From positions 836,681 through 900,680 of the forward strand of contig NC_044917.1 of NCBI RefSeq assembly GCF_003576645.1: a DNA stretch of 64,000 bases, read 5' to 3'. Shown piece by piece: positions 11,832 through 24,529 of this stretch. The DNA comes from Ipomoea triloba (lineage: Eukaryota > Streptophyta > Magnoliopsida > Solanales > Convolvulaceae). Numbering within the stretch: the stretch's first letter is position 1; every line of letters starts with the position of its first letter. The position numbers and the translations under genes were made by a program. The notes beneath the pieces were generated by a model. The model searched no databases, was not told where the DNA came from, and saw only the letters and a list, made by a program, of their open reading frames with translations.

Positions 11832-12849
11832 GTTGATTATTGACTGTTAGCACCCTTGTGTATAATATTCATCAGTAGATCATATACATGATAATATCAA
11901 ATATTATCAACGTAACATCGCCATTGATCAACAATCGACGCTACTGTTGAGGATATATATACGAGGTGCATGATATACATGATTATATCAAATATCATGC
12001 TCGAGAAGGTCAAAAAAGTAATGATGTGGGTTGATAAGAAGGGACAACCACCTTCCTCGGGATTGATTCCCAGACCACTTGGCACTTGCACCCACCTAAG
12101 GTCTCAAACACCATCTTTCAATTCCCTTTTGGTTCTTTTATATACTTATTTCAACATACATATATGCACTCACCATATCACCATACTTTCTTGCTCTTGC
12201 TCCCCATATTCTAAATTCATCCCACTCAAAATGGCATGAGACCAAAAACTACACATTTATTATGTATATTTACCCAATAATAATCCTCATTGTCACATAT
12301 ATACTTACACATATACATACAAACACCCAATTCAAGAATCTCCCAAGAAAAGAATCCAATGCTGGTTTTTCTACACATCAGCAAGCCAGTGTATATATGT
12401 ATATCCTGTCCTTTTCATCGTCACCATTCTTTAACATGTGTATATTCAGGCAGTACGTATAGTACGTCCAAACTGTTTTGATTAATTTTGTATATATATA
12501 ATATGAATGTATATATATGGGGTACAGATTAACTGGCAGAAGAGATTCGCTTCTACAGTGTGCAATTATTGTATGAAAGAAAGCATTACAAACAACTGTG
12601 CGTCACATCCCACACATAATAAATGAATAGTACCATGAAAGCTTTGCAGGTTTATCAGCATTAATGATGAATATGGCTAGCTTGCTAGGCCTATATATAT
12701 ATATGTATGAAGTATATATCTGAGAAAAAAAAAGTTTACCTTATTATAATGCATGCATGGTAACTGCAGATCTTTACTGCAATAATCATGAATGTGGTTA
12801 ATTAAAATTCTACTATATCGCTATCAAACTCGAGTTTCATTAATACAAG
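11832..12849. other. Intergenic spacer, no gene seen
   Basis: AT-rich, with scattered TATATA runs and no recognisable coding or repeat structure. Confidence 0.55.
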
Positions 12850-12936
12850 TATCTGACCCTTCCAAACCCTAATAAGACAAGTTTTATATTTTTATAATCT
12901 GACTCTTCCAAACCCTAATAGGACGAGTTTCAATTT
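12850..12936. repeat. Imperfect direct repeat, two ~45-bp units
   Basis: Two adjacent units share tctgacycttccaaaccctaata followed by agacaagttt / ggacgagttt, ending at a T run. Confidence 0.75.
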
Positions 12937-12937
12937 T

Positions 12938-13170
12938 CTTTTTTTTTTTTTAGGAGACGAGGAACTCACAATCACTACCTAAACTAAAGATGTGCAGCAT
13001 TTTGACTCTAGCAGACAAATGACCATCTGCAAAGAAATAAATCAGATCAGTTTAGATTTTCTATAGCTGAATTTTTCAAACTAAGAAGACCAACAGACAG
13101 CTTGCACCAGGAGTTGAACATAGAACCTTCTGGTTACCAAATCCAGGGTGTGACCAATTTTTTTTTTTTA
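12938..13170 (-). mobile_element. tRNA-derived SINE, family B copy (antisense)
   Basis: The plus strand shows the poly-T end, then a body related to other family B copies (gatcagtttagattttc), then ggagttgaacatagaacctt, which is the reverse complement of a box B-like GGTTCTATGTTCAACTCC. Length is about 230 bp. It lies 3' of the IDD gene. Confidence 0.6.
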
Positions 13171-13331
13171 AATTTAAGAGGGTTAGGGTTTGGGGTTTCC
13201 CTTGAAGCATTTGAATTCTTTATTATGCAAAGATTACACAATTTAATTAAGAATAGATAGGTCATTAACTTTGAAATGCCCTATTGTCTACGAGTAACTG
13301 AAATGAAATTAAACTAGCTAGGGTTTCGGGT

Positions 13332-15719
13332 TTAGCTAGGCCAAGCCTTTTGAACTTGAGGTTGATGATGATGATGGTGATGGTGATGATCACTGGCAGG
13401 GTTATCCACGAGAGAAGTAATGTTGAAAATGTCGGAGTGAGAGAGAGGCCTTAATCCCAGGAAATCCTTCGTCATATCGTCGTTTGCGCCGCCAATGCCG
13501 CCGAAGGGGTCTTCGAAGCTGGAGGCGTCGAAGCCGTGAGGATCGGTGGTGGAGGACGAGAACGAGGTGGCGGCGGCGGTGATGTCGTGGAGAAAAGCGC
13601 CGCCGTGAGACGGCGGTGCAGCGGCGGAGGAAGATTTAATCGGCAATCCATTATTATCACTGATAACGTCGTCCCTAGCAGTGTCACGTGACGACAAATT
13701 ATTGGCTTGATCGGCAGACACGTGAGCGGTGTGGGCCCCGATCATCAGCATGGGTGGGGCCACTGAACTGGCCGTGCCGCTGCCAATGCCGGTGGCGCCC
13801 ATCTGAGCGGCTTTCTGCAGCAATGCAGTGGCAGAGATTTGCGGAGACGACGCCGTTTGATGGAAAGGCGGTAGCGTGGGCCCACCCCCGAGATTAGGGT
13901 TTGGGTTCTGCGCCATCTGCGTGAATTCATGGTGGAATTCCAACCCGCCGGGATGGAACAGCGGCGGCGGAGGTCCGTGTGTGGCCCCCACCAACGGCTG
14001 ACACGTGATCAGCCACGGCGGAATTTCCGGCCTCAGATTGAACCCGCCGCCGTTATAATTTTGCTGCTCCTTTTTTACGGAAGGAAATGCCGGCGACGGA
14101 GAGTGGTCGCCATGGCCACCGATCTGCGGCGGCGGAAACGCCTGAAAGGCCGGAAACTGTAAGTTTATATTGGACGCCGATGAACAACCGGGCTGAGAGG
14201 GATGAATTTGACTCCCCCCAGTCATGACTCTTCTTGCACTCTCTTCCGCTAATGCATCACAGAAAGCTCTGTGCGTTATAAAACTATCTCTCCTGAACCA
14301 AAAATTGTGGAAAATCAACATCAAAAATTATATAAACATACAACAAATTCATGTACTTTTGGCTATGCATTCATGCTCACAATTGAGAAAATTTCAGACC
14401 GTTCGCTTAATAATCACAAAAGTTACAAGTTTGACTCTGAATGGAGAACCTAATTGGTCTTCTTGATTTAAGTCTGTGGACAATCTAAGCAGTTTTACCT
14501 CTAATAGGTCAATCAACTACGGAACATTTGCTAATGTATCTCATTGTAATTCTTTGTAGGCTAAAATCATAAGGCTGAATTTACCCGTACACACACAGAA
14601 GCTAGGCACTAATACCAAAGAAAACCAAAAAGCTGGAGGCTTGAAATTCAAAAAGAAAAGGAAAAAAGGTGAAAAAGGGGGAGAAAGAAAGAACAACAAA
14701 GTCATAATATCTACTCATACTCTACAACCTAAGCAGATTAAACTGACTTTGTGTGTGTATGATAAAAAGGTTAATTGTTTGTAAGAAGTGGTACTGGAAT
14801 ATAATGATTTTGCATGATTTACAGACCTGGAGAAAAGGGTTCCACAGTCACATCTGTATTCTCTTGTGCCACAGGTTTTGGAGTGAGCTTTCCAGTCAGA
14901 TTGAACTGCATATCTCTTTGAGCACTTGTCACATTTCCACTTCTTCTCCCCATGCTTTCTGCAAAAGTGTTTCTTGATCCCAGTGAGGTCACCCAGGGCC
15001 CTGGATGGTTCATGGTGGACACAGCTGGGCTCTGGGCACACATACACCTTCTTCCTCACCTCCTTGTTGCTTCTCTGCTTCAGCTTCCATGGCAGATTGT
15101 GACCCCTTCTGTGAAGTTGCAGGTTCTGGTCCCGCTGAAACCCTTTGTTGCAGATTTCGCACACAAATCTGTTGGTCGCCATCAGAGTCTTGGGTGATAA
15201 AGCTATCACTTCTGCATCGGGGTCTGATTCAAATTAAAACACCCAAATCAGAAAACAAAAACTCTCAGATTTGGACGCAACTCCAACCAAGTTTGTCTAA
15301 TTGCTGACTTAGTAACCATAAGGCTACAGTTCAACTCCTAGTCAGAACGGTTTATTAACCTTCTTTGATTTGAACTGGCCTGACCAGCTATGGACAATCT
15401 GACTGGTTTAACGCCCTGTGGTTCTCTGCCGGCTAGTCACAAGGCGAGATTTGCCGGCTGAATGTTTTTCTCGTCACTCAAAAAAAATCTCGAATTTAAT
15501 CATCATACTGAAATTCTAAGGTCTTAATTAACCTGGATTTCCTGGTTGGTTTCTCTTCTTCTTGACTGGTTGAGACCCAAAGACCTGTTGTTGCTGGGGA
15601 TAGATGCCGCCATTAGTGTCAGAAAGAGAAGCTTCACCAGAGGCAGAAGTGAGATTAGACATGTTTTCTTGATCCAAAGCTGAATGTGGCTGCTGAATTA
15701 CCAGACCTTTCATCATCAT
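13332..15719 (-). CDS. INDETERMINATE-DOMAIN (IDD) C2H2 zinc-finger transcription factor
   Basis: Nuclear DNA-binding regulator. Three exons on minus: 15533-15719, 14827-15223, 13332-14292, giving 514 residues in one frame. The start at 15719 opens MMMKGLV. A basic [11 protein letters not shown] (about residues 52-62) is the usual IDD nuclear signal. The INDETERMINATE domain follows: ZF1 from [10 protein letters not shown] (about 82-104), ZF2 from [13 protein letters not shown]3 [16 protein letters not shown] and ZF4 [15 protein letters not shown], with the last intron inside the SRR codons as expected. The C-terminal half keeps [15 protein letters not shown] and [11 protein letters not shown], the conserved IDD tail motifs, plus a run of eight His near the end. 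The [12 protein letters not shown] motif near the N terminus points to the IDD2/7/11/12 group, whose members are known as DELLA partners; that placement is from memory. A family B SINE lies in intron 1. Confidence 0.93.
15310..15492 (+). mobile_element. SINE family B copy inside IDD intron 1
   Basis: Contains box B-like acagttcaactcctagt, then ttgatttgaactggcctgac, then gacaatctgactggttta, and ends in ctcaaaaaaaatct. It lies in the intron 15224-15532, opposite to gene direction. The same order of blocks recurs at 38528, 48084 and 49008. Confidence 0.6.
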
Positions 15720-15935
15720 CTTCTTCTTCCTCCAAAGCTAAAGCCTACCATTATCAGCAAAGCAGATATCTGTCAATTTCTGATAATCTATCACCTAGGA
15801 GTCAAAAAGTTGAGATCTTTATTCCTCCCAAAAAAAAAAAAAAAAAAACCCATTAGTTAAGATATATACTGAGATCTGAAGACAAACCCAAACCTAGAAA
15901 AAGGTCAAGTAGGTGATGAGAAAATGGACAAAGTG

Positions 15936-16302
15936 AAAAAGAGAGAGAGAGAGAGAGGGGGGAAAATAAATGGCAGAAATTTCTTGTTTGAACCTCCAAA
16001 ACACCTCTACAGCCTTAGCTCCTTCTCTCCCTTGGCAGCACCCAAACAGACAATTTCTTGTTTTTTGCAAAAGCTAAAAGGAGAGAAAGAAAAATGGAGA
16101 ATTGAAAGTGTTTTTTCAGAGAGAGAGAGAGAGAGAGATGACCCTCAAACTGAATTAAATCTGGAAAACCCAGTGCTCCCCTTCAAGAATCATCAACACC
16201 CATTCTTGCTAAAATCAAGAAAATCCTATAATAAATCCATGCACATAAGAACAAATAAACTGGACCAAGTTTTATAACAAGTAGGGAGAGAGAGAGAGAG
16301 AG
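15936..16302. repeat. (GA)n tracts in the IDD 5' leader/promoter
   Basis: Three GA/AG microsatellite runs (about 15938-15956, 16117-16138 and 16287-16301) lie upstream of the IDD start. On the gene strand they read (CT)n, common in plant 5' leaders and core promoters. Confidence 0.8.
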
Positions 16303-16931
16303 ACAGACATGTGGATGAGAAGTGAAGAGTAATCCTTCTGCGTATATCTCACTCCCACAGTTTCCAAACAATAATTTATCTTGTGACAAATATAATTAGT
16401 GTATTGTGAATATTGTTTATAAGTATTGTTAATGCTTTGTTAAAGAGTAGTTCAGAACTCTTATTTTTTTTAATAATTATTAAGATTCAAACTTTATATA
16501 TGCAACTCGGGTAAAATCCAAATTAGTATGTGGGATACCATATGCTTAAATCTGAATTAGTTTGTTGAGCGTCTGGATATAACAGATACTCATTCCCAAA
16601 AGGTTGAATCTCTAACCTCAGTCCGACAGAGTATCTAGGACGATGTAAATCAGGGCAACTCACCTGAACATAGAAACTGGATTTCTAGTCTTTCTTCCTA
16701 AACTTCAGTCATGTGATTAATTGAGTTGTCCATAACGGTGAGAATACCAAATTAGTCTAGGGGTTCCAAATGGCGTATGTGAAAAGAAAATAATAATTAA
16801 TTTGTACTTTCAAGATGTGCCATGTTAAAGAGTTGTCGATAAGGCCTTTTCCTAATAAGATTCAAATTCTATAAGTGCAATTTAAGTTAAATCCGATTTA
16901 ATCTGCTATGGTCATATTGAATGACCCATAA
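16303..16931. other. Intergenic spacer, no gene seen
   Basis: AT-rich. The part near 16600-16740 (ggttgaatctctaacctcagt) resembles a decayed family B SINE, too diverged to delimit. Confidence 0.45.
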
Positions 16932-17110
16932 CCAATAAGGTTGGCGTAGTGGTTCAGCACCTCGTCCCTTAAGCATGAGGTTGGAGTTTTGATTACCACC
17001 CATGCATGTGAATGAAGCAAATCATTTGGCCAGTCCCCCTACCATTAGTGTGCTAACCGTGGGGACGGATGATTAATCTTATAGCTATCGGCCAGAGGAA
17101 TAACTTTGGA
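16932..17110 (+). mobile_element. tRNA-derived SINE, family D copy
   Basis: Box A-like GGCGTAGTGGTTCAGC and box B-like GGTTGGAGTTTTGATTACC are spaced as in a tRNA head. A unique body and an A-rich tail (gacaaaaaaaaag) follow. A related head lies at 55467-55645. Confidence 0.6.
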
Positions 17111-20100
17111 CAAAAAAAAAGAAAATATCCAATGACCCATGACCCCCCCCCCCCCAACTCCCAATCCTATCAGCACCCCAAAGACTAAACCATACGGCCA
17201 ACTCTGACGTGCACTTTCCGTCTGTAGTTTTGTTCTCTTCCCAGCACAAGCCATGAAAAATCTCTCTCTCTTTCTGTATTTTTAGTATTTTTTACCTTTT
17301 CCACAAAGTTCAAATTTTTGCTTGATGGCACCCACCCCCCTCCCCCTCCCCCTTTCTCCAGGACCCCCACCCTCTTCTTATATAAAGTAACTCCACCCCC
17401 CACCCCCTTCCCCCTCTCCAAAAAGCAACAATGTTATAAAAAGATTCTTGATTTCTATATTATTTGGTTGATTTTCCTACATTTTGCATCATTGTGCAAT
17501 AGACCTTCTTCCAACTTTTTTCCCACTCTATTTACAGTGACATGATTGAGTCATTGATTATTTAGTTTCCAAGTCCCATACTCATCACCCCCCTCTAACT
17601 TTATTTTTTAGGTGTAATTATATATATTATGATCTCTCTTTCTTTTTATGTATATTTTTTGGCTGATTAATGAAAAATAAGTAATAATCTGCACTAAGAA
17701 GACATTGTACGATCAAGACGATGTTGACAAAAATCGAACTTGTAGTTTTCTTGTACGAAGTCATACTTTATCTACTCAACTACTCCTTTCGAGACAATAT
17801 TGTAATAATTAATATTACCCATTAATATAATTCAGTACTCGTTAAAGATTGACTTCATTGAATTGTGCCTATACCTATTATGACATTTTCGTAAATAATC
17901 TTATATAAAAAAATGTTGATCAAACTCTCATTTAGGCATTTATATTTATAATAGTATGCACAATTGCATAGTATCTTTTCGCTTGTAGAGTTTATCTTTA
18001 ATTCAATATTATAAAAATTATAATAAAAGTTATATTGGATGAAAAGATAAATTTAATAATAAAAATATAATAATAATATAAGAATGAAATCAAATAAGAA
18101 TTGATTTGATTTTAAAAATTATTTTTTATTCCGATAATATAATATTCCTTTTTCTTCTTTTTCATTCATTTCATCATCGCTCTGCCTCATTTTTCTAACA
18201 ATAACCACCGCAGAAATTTCTGACATTTCTACACTTCAATATTGTAATTATTATTCCTAGCCTAAATTATAATGATAACTACTATAATTTTATAAATTTA
18301 TTATTTCAATTTTTTTAAGAAAAATATGTTTATCCTCTAAAGTTTCCCAATTCTACACTCTTCTTCTTGATTTTTTTAATCAATTAAGAAATGTGGAATA
18401 TAATATGCATAAATATGAAAAGTTAAATTTATCAATACAAAATATCTAGACACAACCATAAAATAATCAATAGATATTTAATTCACCTATGAATTTATGC
18501 AAGTCAATAGATTTAGTCTACATGGAATCTCTATCTCTATTTCAATATATAAAAAGTCATAAATTATTCTCAAAAAAAATAAAAAGTCATAAATACATAC
18601 TTAAGATTTACTTATGCGGTTCAATTGTTTCACAAACATAAAGGTTTATTTAAGTTTGGAATGTGTTTTTTGTGTAGAGAAGTATGTACATACAATAACT
18701 TGACACAAATATTGAGAATTTTAGTTTTGGATGGACTCCTTGTACATAGAGGTAATATACCCCATAGGTTTAAGACTTTTTTTTTTTTTTTTAAAGTATA
18801 GTGGGGTTCAAATGTTCAATGACTGGCAGGACAGTTCTTTAGGTACAAAATTATACACTAAAAAGTCCAAAATATCGCCCAACGAAGCGGTTAACTAGGT
18901 GGGCACTTTGGCACAACGAGTACCATGATACATGAATCATGATTAGACATGTATTACATAAATACATACATAATATTCCTATACATGTGTAGTTGATGGA
19001 AACTAGTCGAGTTTGGCAGATAACTTTTGAAATAATACAACACTAAGTTACTATATATATATATATATATATAAAGTGAGAATTGATTTCAATAGTACAT
19101 TAGATTTCATGAATGTTTAATGTTTTAGTAAAAAAATATGAGGCCAAATTATAATTATTTAAAACTTTTAAAAGCGGAGTTCATTTATAATTATTATAAA
19201 TTTAAAATTTAGTAACGATAAGATCTAACCAATTAAAATTGAGGGTATAGAAGTCCATTCAGTTTTTACCGTGAGAGCCAAGAGGTGTTCTCATCTGAAC
19301 ATTCATATGTGTACATGTACACTAAACGAATGCACCTCAACTGCTACACGAATGCACTGCAACTACTCTAAACCCTAACTTGAGGACGTGCGGATACCTT
19401 GCAGTGCATTTATGTAGTAGTTGCGGTCCTTTAAGAAGCTAAAATAATTATTGTGCGTTCTTTCAGATTGCACGAGAAGTCTAGTTCACACTTGAGCGCG
19501 ACTATATATAGATATAGATATTGTGTGTATGTGTGTGTATATAGTTGTCTTGAACTGATTGAAGGAGAGAGAATAATATTCCAATGGTCATGGGATCAGA
19601 TCATCCGTCCACTAGGGTGTTCACGAGCAGGAAATTGCAAAAGCAGTGGGCCCTTCTCTAACCTAAATGATTAAGAGAGAGAGAGAGAGAGAAATGTGAT
19701 GTGTATATATGCATGACAGCATGCATGATGGGAGGGGTCCATTAGTATCTGCTTGTGAATTCCACAGCGAAATGAGAAGAAGCCGATGTGGGACGACTGC
19801 ATGAAAGAGTTAGGAAACAACTACATTAAGACAATCCAAGAAGCAAGACTACCATGTCCCCTGCACCCACATGCATCTTAAACCACCTTTCACCTCACCT
19901 CCTACGTACATCTATGTCCATATATGTATGTACGTATATCTCTATATATGTGTGTATGTACATATAAATACATATTATATGGACTTTTGCCCATCAAATT
20001 AATTTCAAAAATGGTCTTTTAGGCTTTTAGCGAAGATGAACGGTGAAAAACACACTTAGGTATATATAAGACGAAATTTCTATAGTGACCGACGGCCATG

Positions 20101-21310
20101 AGTTCGTGCTTGTTGTTTTATATTAGGTACAATTATGCAAGTTATTTGAATTGTATCAGGTTCTAGGTATTTTCAACCTTATAATATCTCGTGTAATAAA
20201 AAATATCATGCTTGATTGTATTTGGTGCAAAGGTACCAGTGTAAATAAACATATTAGAAAAATCACACGCACCTCTATATAAAGTTGTGGCAATAGATAA
20301 ATGAATAGTATGTTAATGCAAATTATAAAGCTGGATAATCGATTCTTGTATAAATGTACCATACTAAAGATTTCTAGACCATGATAAAATTTGAATTAAC
20401 TCACCGGGGTTGAGATATGAGATGTTATATATATATATATATATATAGAACAATTTATATTCTAAATTTAATTACATTACAGGGTTAGTATTTACAAATT
20501 TTTGGATCTAATCATTTAAAAAAAAAAAAAAACTTTTCTCTATTTTAGATTGAACATTTTCAGCCGTGCAAATTATGTCACATCAATTGGCAATTCAATT
20601 TGAAAAAAAAAAATATTAATTCTACAATTCTAATTTGACAATTATTTAGGCATTTATAATATAATAAGCAAAGTGCGTATTCCCCAATAAGTTTGAAAGT
20701 ATTCCGTAATTGTGTTTTCAAATTTTGAACGCGTAATCTCTAATTATATTAGTTTGAATTACTTCTTCATAAGTCAGAATGGTGTGTTTATAGAGTCAAT
20801 AATATAGTTCGATAAATCGAAGAAGTTAGTTATAAAAAAAAAAACAAAAATTTGAAACTATGTTGTGAGTCCGTCCGTGTTTTTCACGGCTTGTTTGGTG
20901 GGTGGGGAGGGTTCGTTTTTCACGGCCTGCAGGAGGCGTGGCTATGACTGTTCTTTGACTTGATGACAGTCACGTTTCGATTCCGACACAATACCGACTT
21001 ATGCAAGCATCATGCCTTGCTCCTTAACAATTCACATTTTAATTTGATTTGTCCGCTGATTGATTAACTTTCCTAAGCGTGACAATTTAGATGTGGTTGT
21101 GAATAATAACTTCTAAGAGTTTTATTAGTTTTTGGTAATAAATATCAAACAATACATAAACATAATAATAATTGATCCATCGTTGTTCAATTGTTATCTT
21201 TAATCTCACTTGTTTTCTTTTATCATTATTATCGATCATTCACTTTGGTCTCCTATAGTATTACATATTTCTTTTTATATCAAAATTTTGTAATTCAACA
21301 TAAAATATAA
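17111..21310. other. Intergenic spacer, no gene seen
   Basis: 4.2 kb without a recognisable gene. Contents: a run of 14 C at about 17143-17156; a strongly C-rich pyrimidine tract at 17330-17415; an AT-rich desert at 17600-18800; short (TA)n runs at 19053-19072 and 20428-20448; a (GA)n run at 19675-19693; and a TA/TG-rich patch at 19918-19980. Reading frames are short and not protein-like. Confidence 0.55.
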
Positions 21311-21311
21311 A

Positions 21312-21607
21312 GGGGTTGTTTGGTAAATAGTTATTAGTTGATTGTATTAGTGAGTTTGACTAGTTGATAACATTAACTGATTGTAAAAAGATGTTTGGTT
21401 AACTAATAGTTGATTGCATGCAAAATGACTTTTTCAAAAAGTTGCTTTGATTTTTTTTTTAAATTTTAGTATTTTGGAGCAATAAGTTGTTACAAAAAGT
21501 TATTTAATCAAACACTCATATTCACTATTTAACCAAATCAAACAGTTAATAGTGATTTACAGAAGCTAAAATTGACTGATAAGCTAATTATGTTATCAAA
21601 CAGGGCC
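21312..21607. mobile_element. hAT-like MITE, family H copy
   Basis: The left end is gggttgtttggtaaatag. The right end, reverse-complemented, reads ggccctgtttgataacat. Internal gattgtaaaaagatgtttgg is shared with the copy in MYB intron 2 (47935-48085), and tgagtttgactagtt with the copy at 29480-29592. No coding capacity. Flanks aatataaag / aacatatcg could be a decayed 8-9-bp target duplication. Confidence 0.6.
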
Positions 21608-21686
21608 AACATATCGCATTAGAATGTTTTTTTGGGTCCTTCTCGACCTCCTTTTGGGTGTTTTTTGTCCGGACAAATAATTCAAA

Positions 21687-22348
21687 GAGTTAATTCCAGA
21701 AATGGTCCTTCGACTATTGACTTTTACCAATTTTAGTCATCGACTTTTAATTTTACCAAAGTTGGTCTCTTAACTATTGATTTTGTACCAATTTTGGTCC
21801 TTCCGTTAAATCAATGTTAAATAGGTGTTAAAATTGATGGCAAAAATGTCAAATCAAATATTTTAACCTTTCTTCTTCACTTTGTTTCCCCTCCTCCATT
21901 GCAAGATTATATAGGGAACAATGTGAGTCAATATATTTATTTTTTACATTTTATGTTAAATTGTTTCAAGTAATTAATTTTTTTTGTTTTTTTTTTGTTT
22001 ACTTCAATGTAATATATATACTCTGTAATATTTTTTATTATTTTTTTTGTAAATTCTCTTATTGGATGTGGAGTGTTATTGTATATTTTATTGTTGTATT
22101 AGGTGTTTTTTTTTAATTATTTGATAGCAAAAATGGTAAAAAAGAGGAAACAAAGGGAAGAAGAAAGGTTAAAATATTTGATTTGACATTTTTGCCCTTA
22201 ATTTTAACACCTATTTAACATTGATTTAACGGAAGGACCAAAATTGGTACAAAATCAATAGTTAAGGGACCAACTTTGGTAAAATTAAAAGTCGAGGACT
22301 AAAATTGATAAAAGTCAATAGTCGAATTACCATTTCTGGAATTAACTC
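21687..22348. mobile_element. Mutator-type MITE (MULE MITE), 662 bp, with ~190-bp arms
   Basis: Very long inverted repeats begin GAGTTAATTCCAGAAATGG and end CCATTTCTGGAATTAACTC. The arms continue for about 190 bp, through blocks such as accaattttggtccttccgt and its complement. A perfect 9-bp target duplication, taattcaaa, lies at 21678-21686 and 22349-22357. The loop is an AT-rich core of about 280 bp with no open frame. Transcripts through it would form a long near-perfect hairpin. Confidence 0.92.
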
Positions 22349-22357
22349 TAATTCAAA

Positions 22358-24287
22358 TTACTGGCTTAAACAATATTTAAGAAAGAATGGGAAAGAATAA
22401 AATAAAATAGGTAGTGGGCCCACTTTAGACCCTACTCTCACTACAAACCACTGTGAAATGAATTGCCAATTCATCACTAATCTTTGTAATTACCAAGTGG
22501 GCCCTCACCTAAAGCACACACTCACTATGATTAATTGAACTGAATTGTCTTTTCACTAATCTTCATATAATTAACAACTTGACCTCATTAGTCAATACAG
22601 AATATAATCACTGCAAGTTAACTATGTATTGATCTGCCAATTCACTAATCCCTATAATTAACTTGTTGACTTCAATTTTAGAACATACTGCAAATCACTA
22701 TGGATTGAATTGCCAATTCACTAATTCCCATAATTATGGGCTCCATCTTTTGAACATACTCATTAACAACGACTATGAATTGAATCCCTATTTTTACACC
22801 GTCAATATAGTGTCATATATATCTTAAAATAATATTAAGTTAACAACGTCTAAACTATTAAGGCAATAATTTAGATGCCCACACGCGCACACAGATTTAC
22901 CTGTTTATTTATTATTTTTGAGTTGATGGTAATATAGAATTATTAACTCGGAATAAAGAAAAGCGATGGAGAAAATTAACTCGGGTGACTAGAATTAATT
23001 AGCCCGATTAAGATTGGAGAACAAATGAAAGGCTAAGACTTAAGAACAAGAAGAGTGTGGGGATATGGCAAGAGATTCATGATATTTAATTTGCTATTAA
23101 ATACAAGATAATTATGATAATTATTAAGTGTTTGAACGATAAAAATCGGTGTCTAAACAAGATAATCAAGTAACTATTTATACAATGGTGCTACAGCGGT
23201 GCTTTTGGGCGACACCTTGTGTGATTTGGGATCTCCTAGACAATTATAACAGCCTTGGGAACCACTGAGCTTCTTGTTGACCCGACCTCCTCGCATTAGG
23301 TTCACCCGTAAGAGGAGCGGGCGATTGATCTGGACTCACTTCGTATTTCTTGAACTTGAAAACTTGAACCGAATCGAATATTTCCATCAAAATATAACAA
23401 ATTCAAATAAACTACATACTTATTATTGTAAATTTGACTTTAGAAAATGGCACGTCGGCATAGCAGAGTCGTAGAGGAAACGCCACGAAGGCGGCGGCCA
23501 CGTAATTCCTTTGGACACCGACTAATCACACTGAATTTTAATTTTAATTTTTAAAATTTTTTTGGGCACGGGGAAAAACTCGTAGCTACTAACTTGACGG
23601 GTGTACACTAGCTAAATAGTTCTTAAGTCTAATACTCTACAAATCACGAAAAAAAAAAAACAACATTAAAAAAACCTGTATGACAGGTTCAATAAAAATT
23701 ACGATGACAATAATCAAACTTGTCATTCCCTATCTATTCGTCTACTCCTTTAGGGGCAGAAATCACAGTTTTTTGTTCACAAGTGGGAGAATTTGGGCAC
23801 ATTAAACTGCAAAGTCCAGCAATCCACTTGAACCATTCATGAACTGGCCGGATTACCAGTATTACATGATGTTGACTACAAGTCTGCAACTTGTCACGTT
23901 TGGAAGCCAATAATGGACTTGTCATTTACCATATACAGTCTCAGTTTCAGCTTTCTCTGCTCTCCGACAACCATTTCCCATTCCCTTCCAAGGTTGCTTC
24001 CTAGGTTGCATAAGTTAGAAGAAAAGCAACAAAGCAAGAATCCAGAAACAGGCAGTTTCTGTGTCTGTGTCTGAGCACATTTTAAGGGATTTCAAGAATT
24101 CTCTAAAGCTAGAAGAATACAGCAATCTGGGTAGGAAGAATAGATATTTGGTCTTCAGATTATGTAAAATGAATGGATCATTGACACCATAAACAACTAA
24201 TACAAACTTGGGTCTCAACTACACCACAAAAACTAGTTTGTGTAGATAAGTTTCACCCTAAATATGTTACATATTCGAATGAATCGA
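22358..24287. other. Intergenic spacer, no gene seen
   Basis: AT-rich. At 22480-22790 the phrase tgaattgccaattcactaat and near variants recur about four times, a loosely periodic repeat. The part 23690-24240 is less AT-biased, but I could not read a protein family from it on either strand. Confidence 0.5.
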
Positions 24288-24529
24288 TTATACCATGGGC
24301 AAGGGTTCATATTGCATTGTGAACCCTGCTACAAAAATTTTATACCTACGATTAGTAGTTTATGTACATTTAAACAAATAACTTGATCATTACTGACAAT
24401 AATATAATAACTACATGTACAGAAACTGTCAACTGCATGTACAGAATGTGTCAACTACAGAAACAGAATCTGAAACTTATTTTTGGACCATGGTTTACAA
24501 TGCAAAATAGACCCTGATCAATGGTATAA
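24288..24529. mobile_element. MITE, family T copy (TTATACCATGG ends)
   Basis: Starts ttataccatgggcaagggtt and ends accctgatcaatggtataa, so the ends are inverted repeats. The interior has the agtttatgtacatt / acatgtacagaaactg type sequence seen in the copies at 37640-37833 and 57041-57258. Confidence 0.7.

Noticed and set aside
13350..13390. CATCAC-type repeats at the IDD 3' end as a CRISPR-like or satellite array
   Set aside because: They encode the His run of the IDD protein; there are no spacers or repeats beyond that.
14753..15307. Several plus-strand frames across the IDD zinc-finger exon
   Set aside because: Shadows of a conserved exon; the minus-strand frame has all four zinc fingers.
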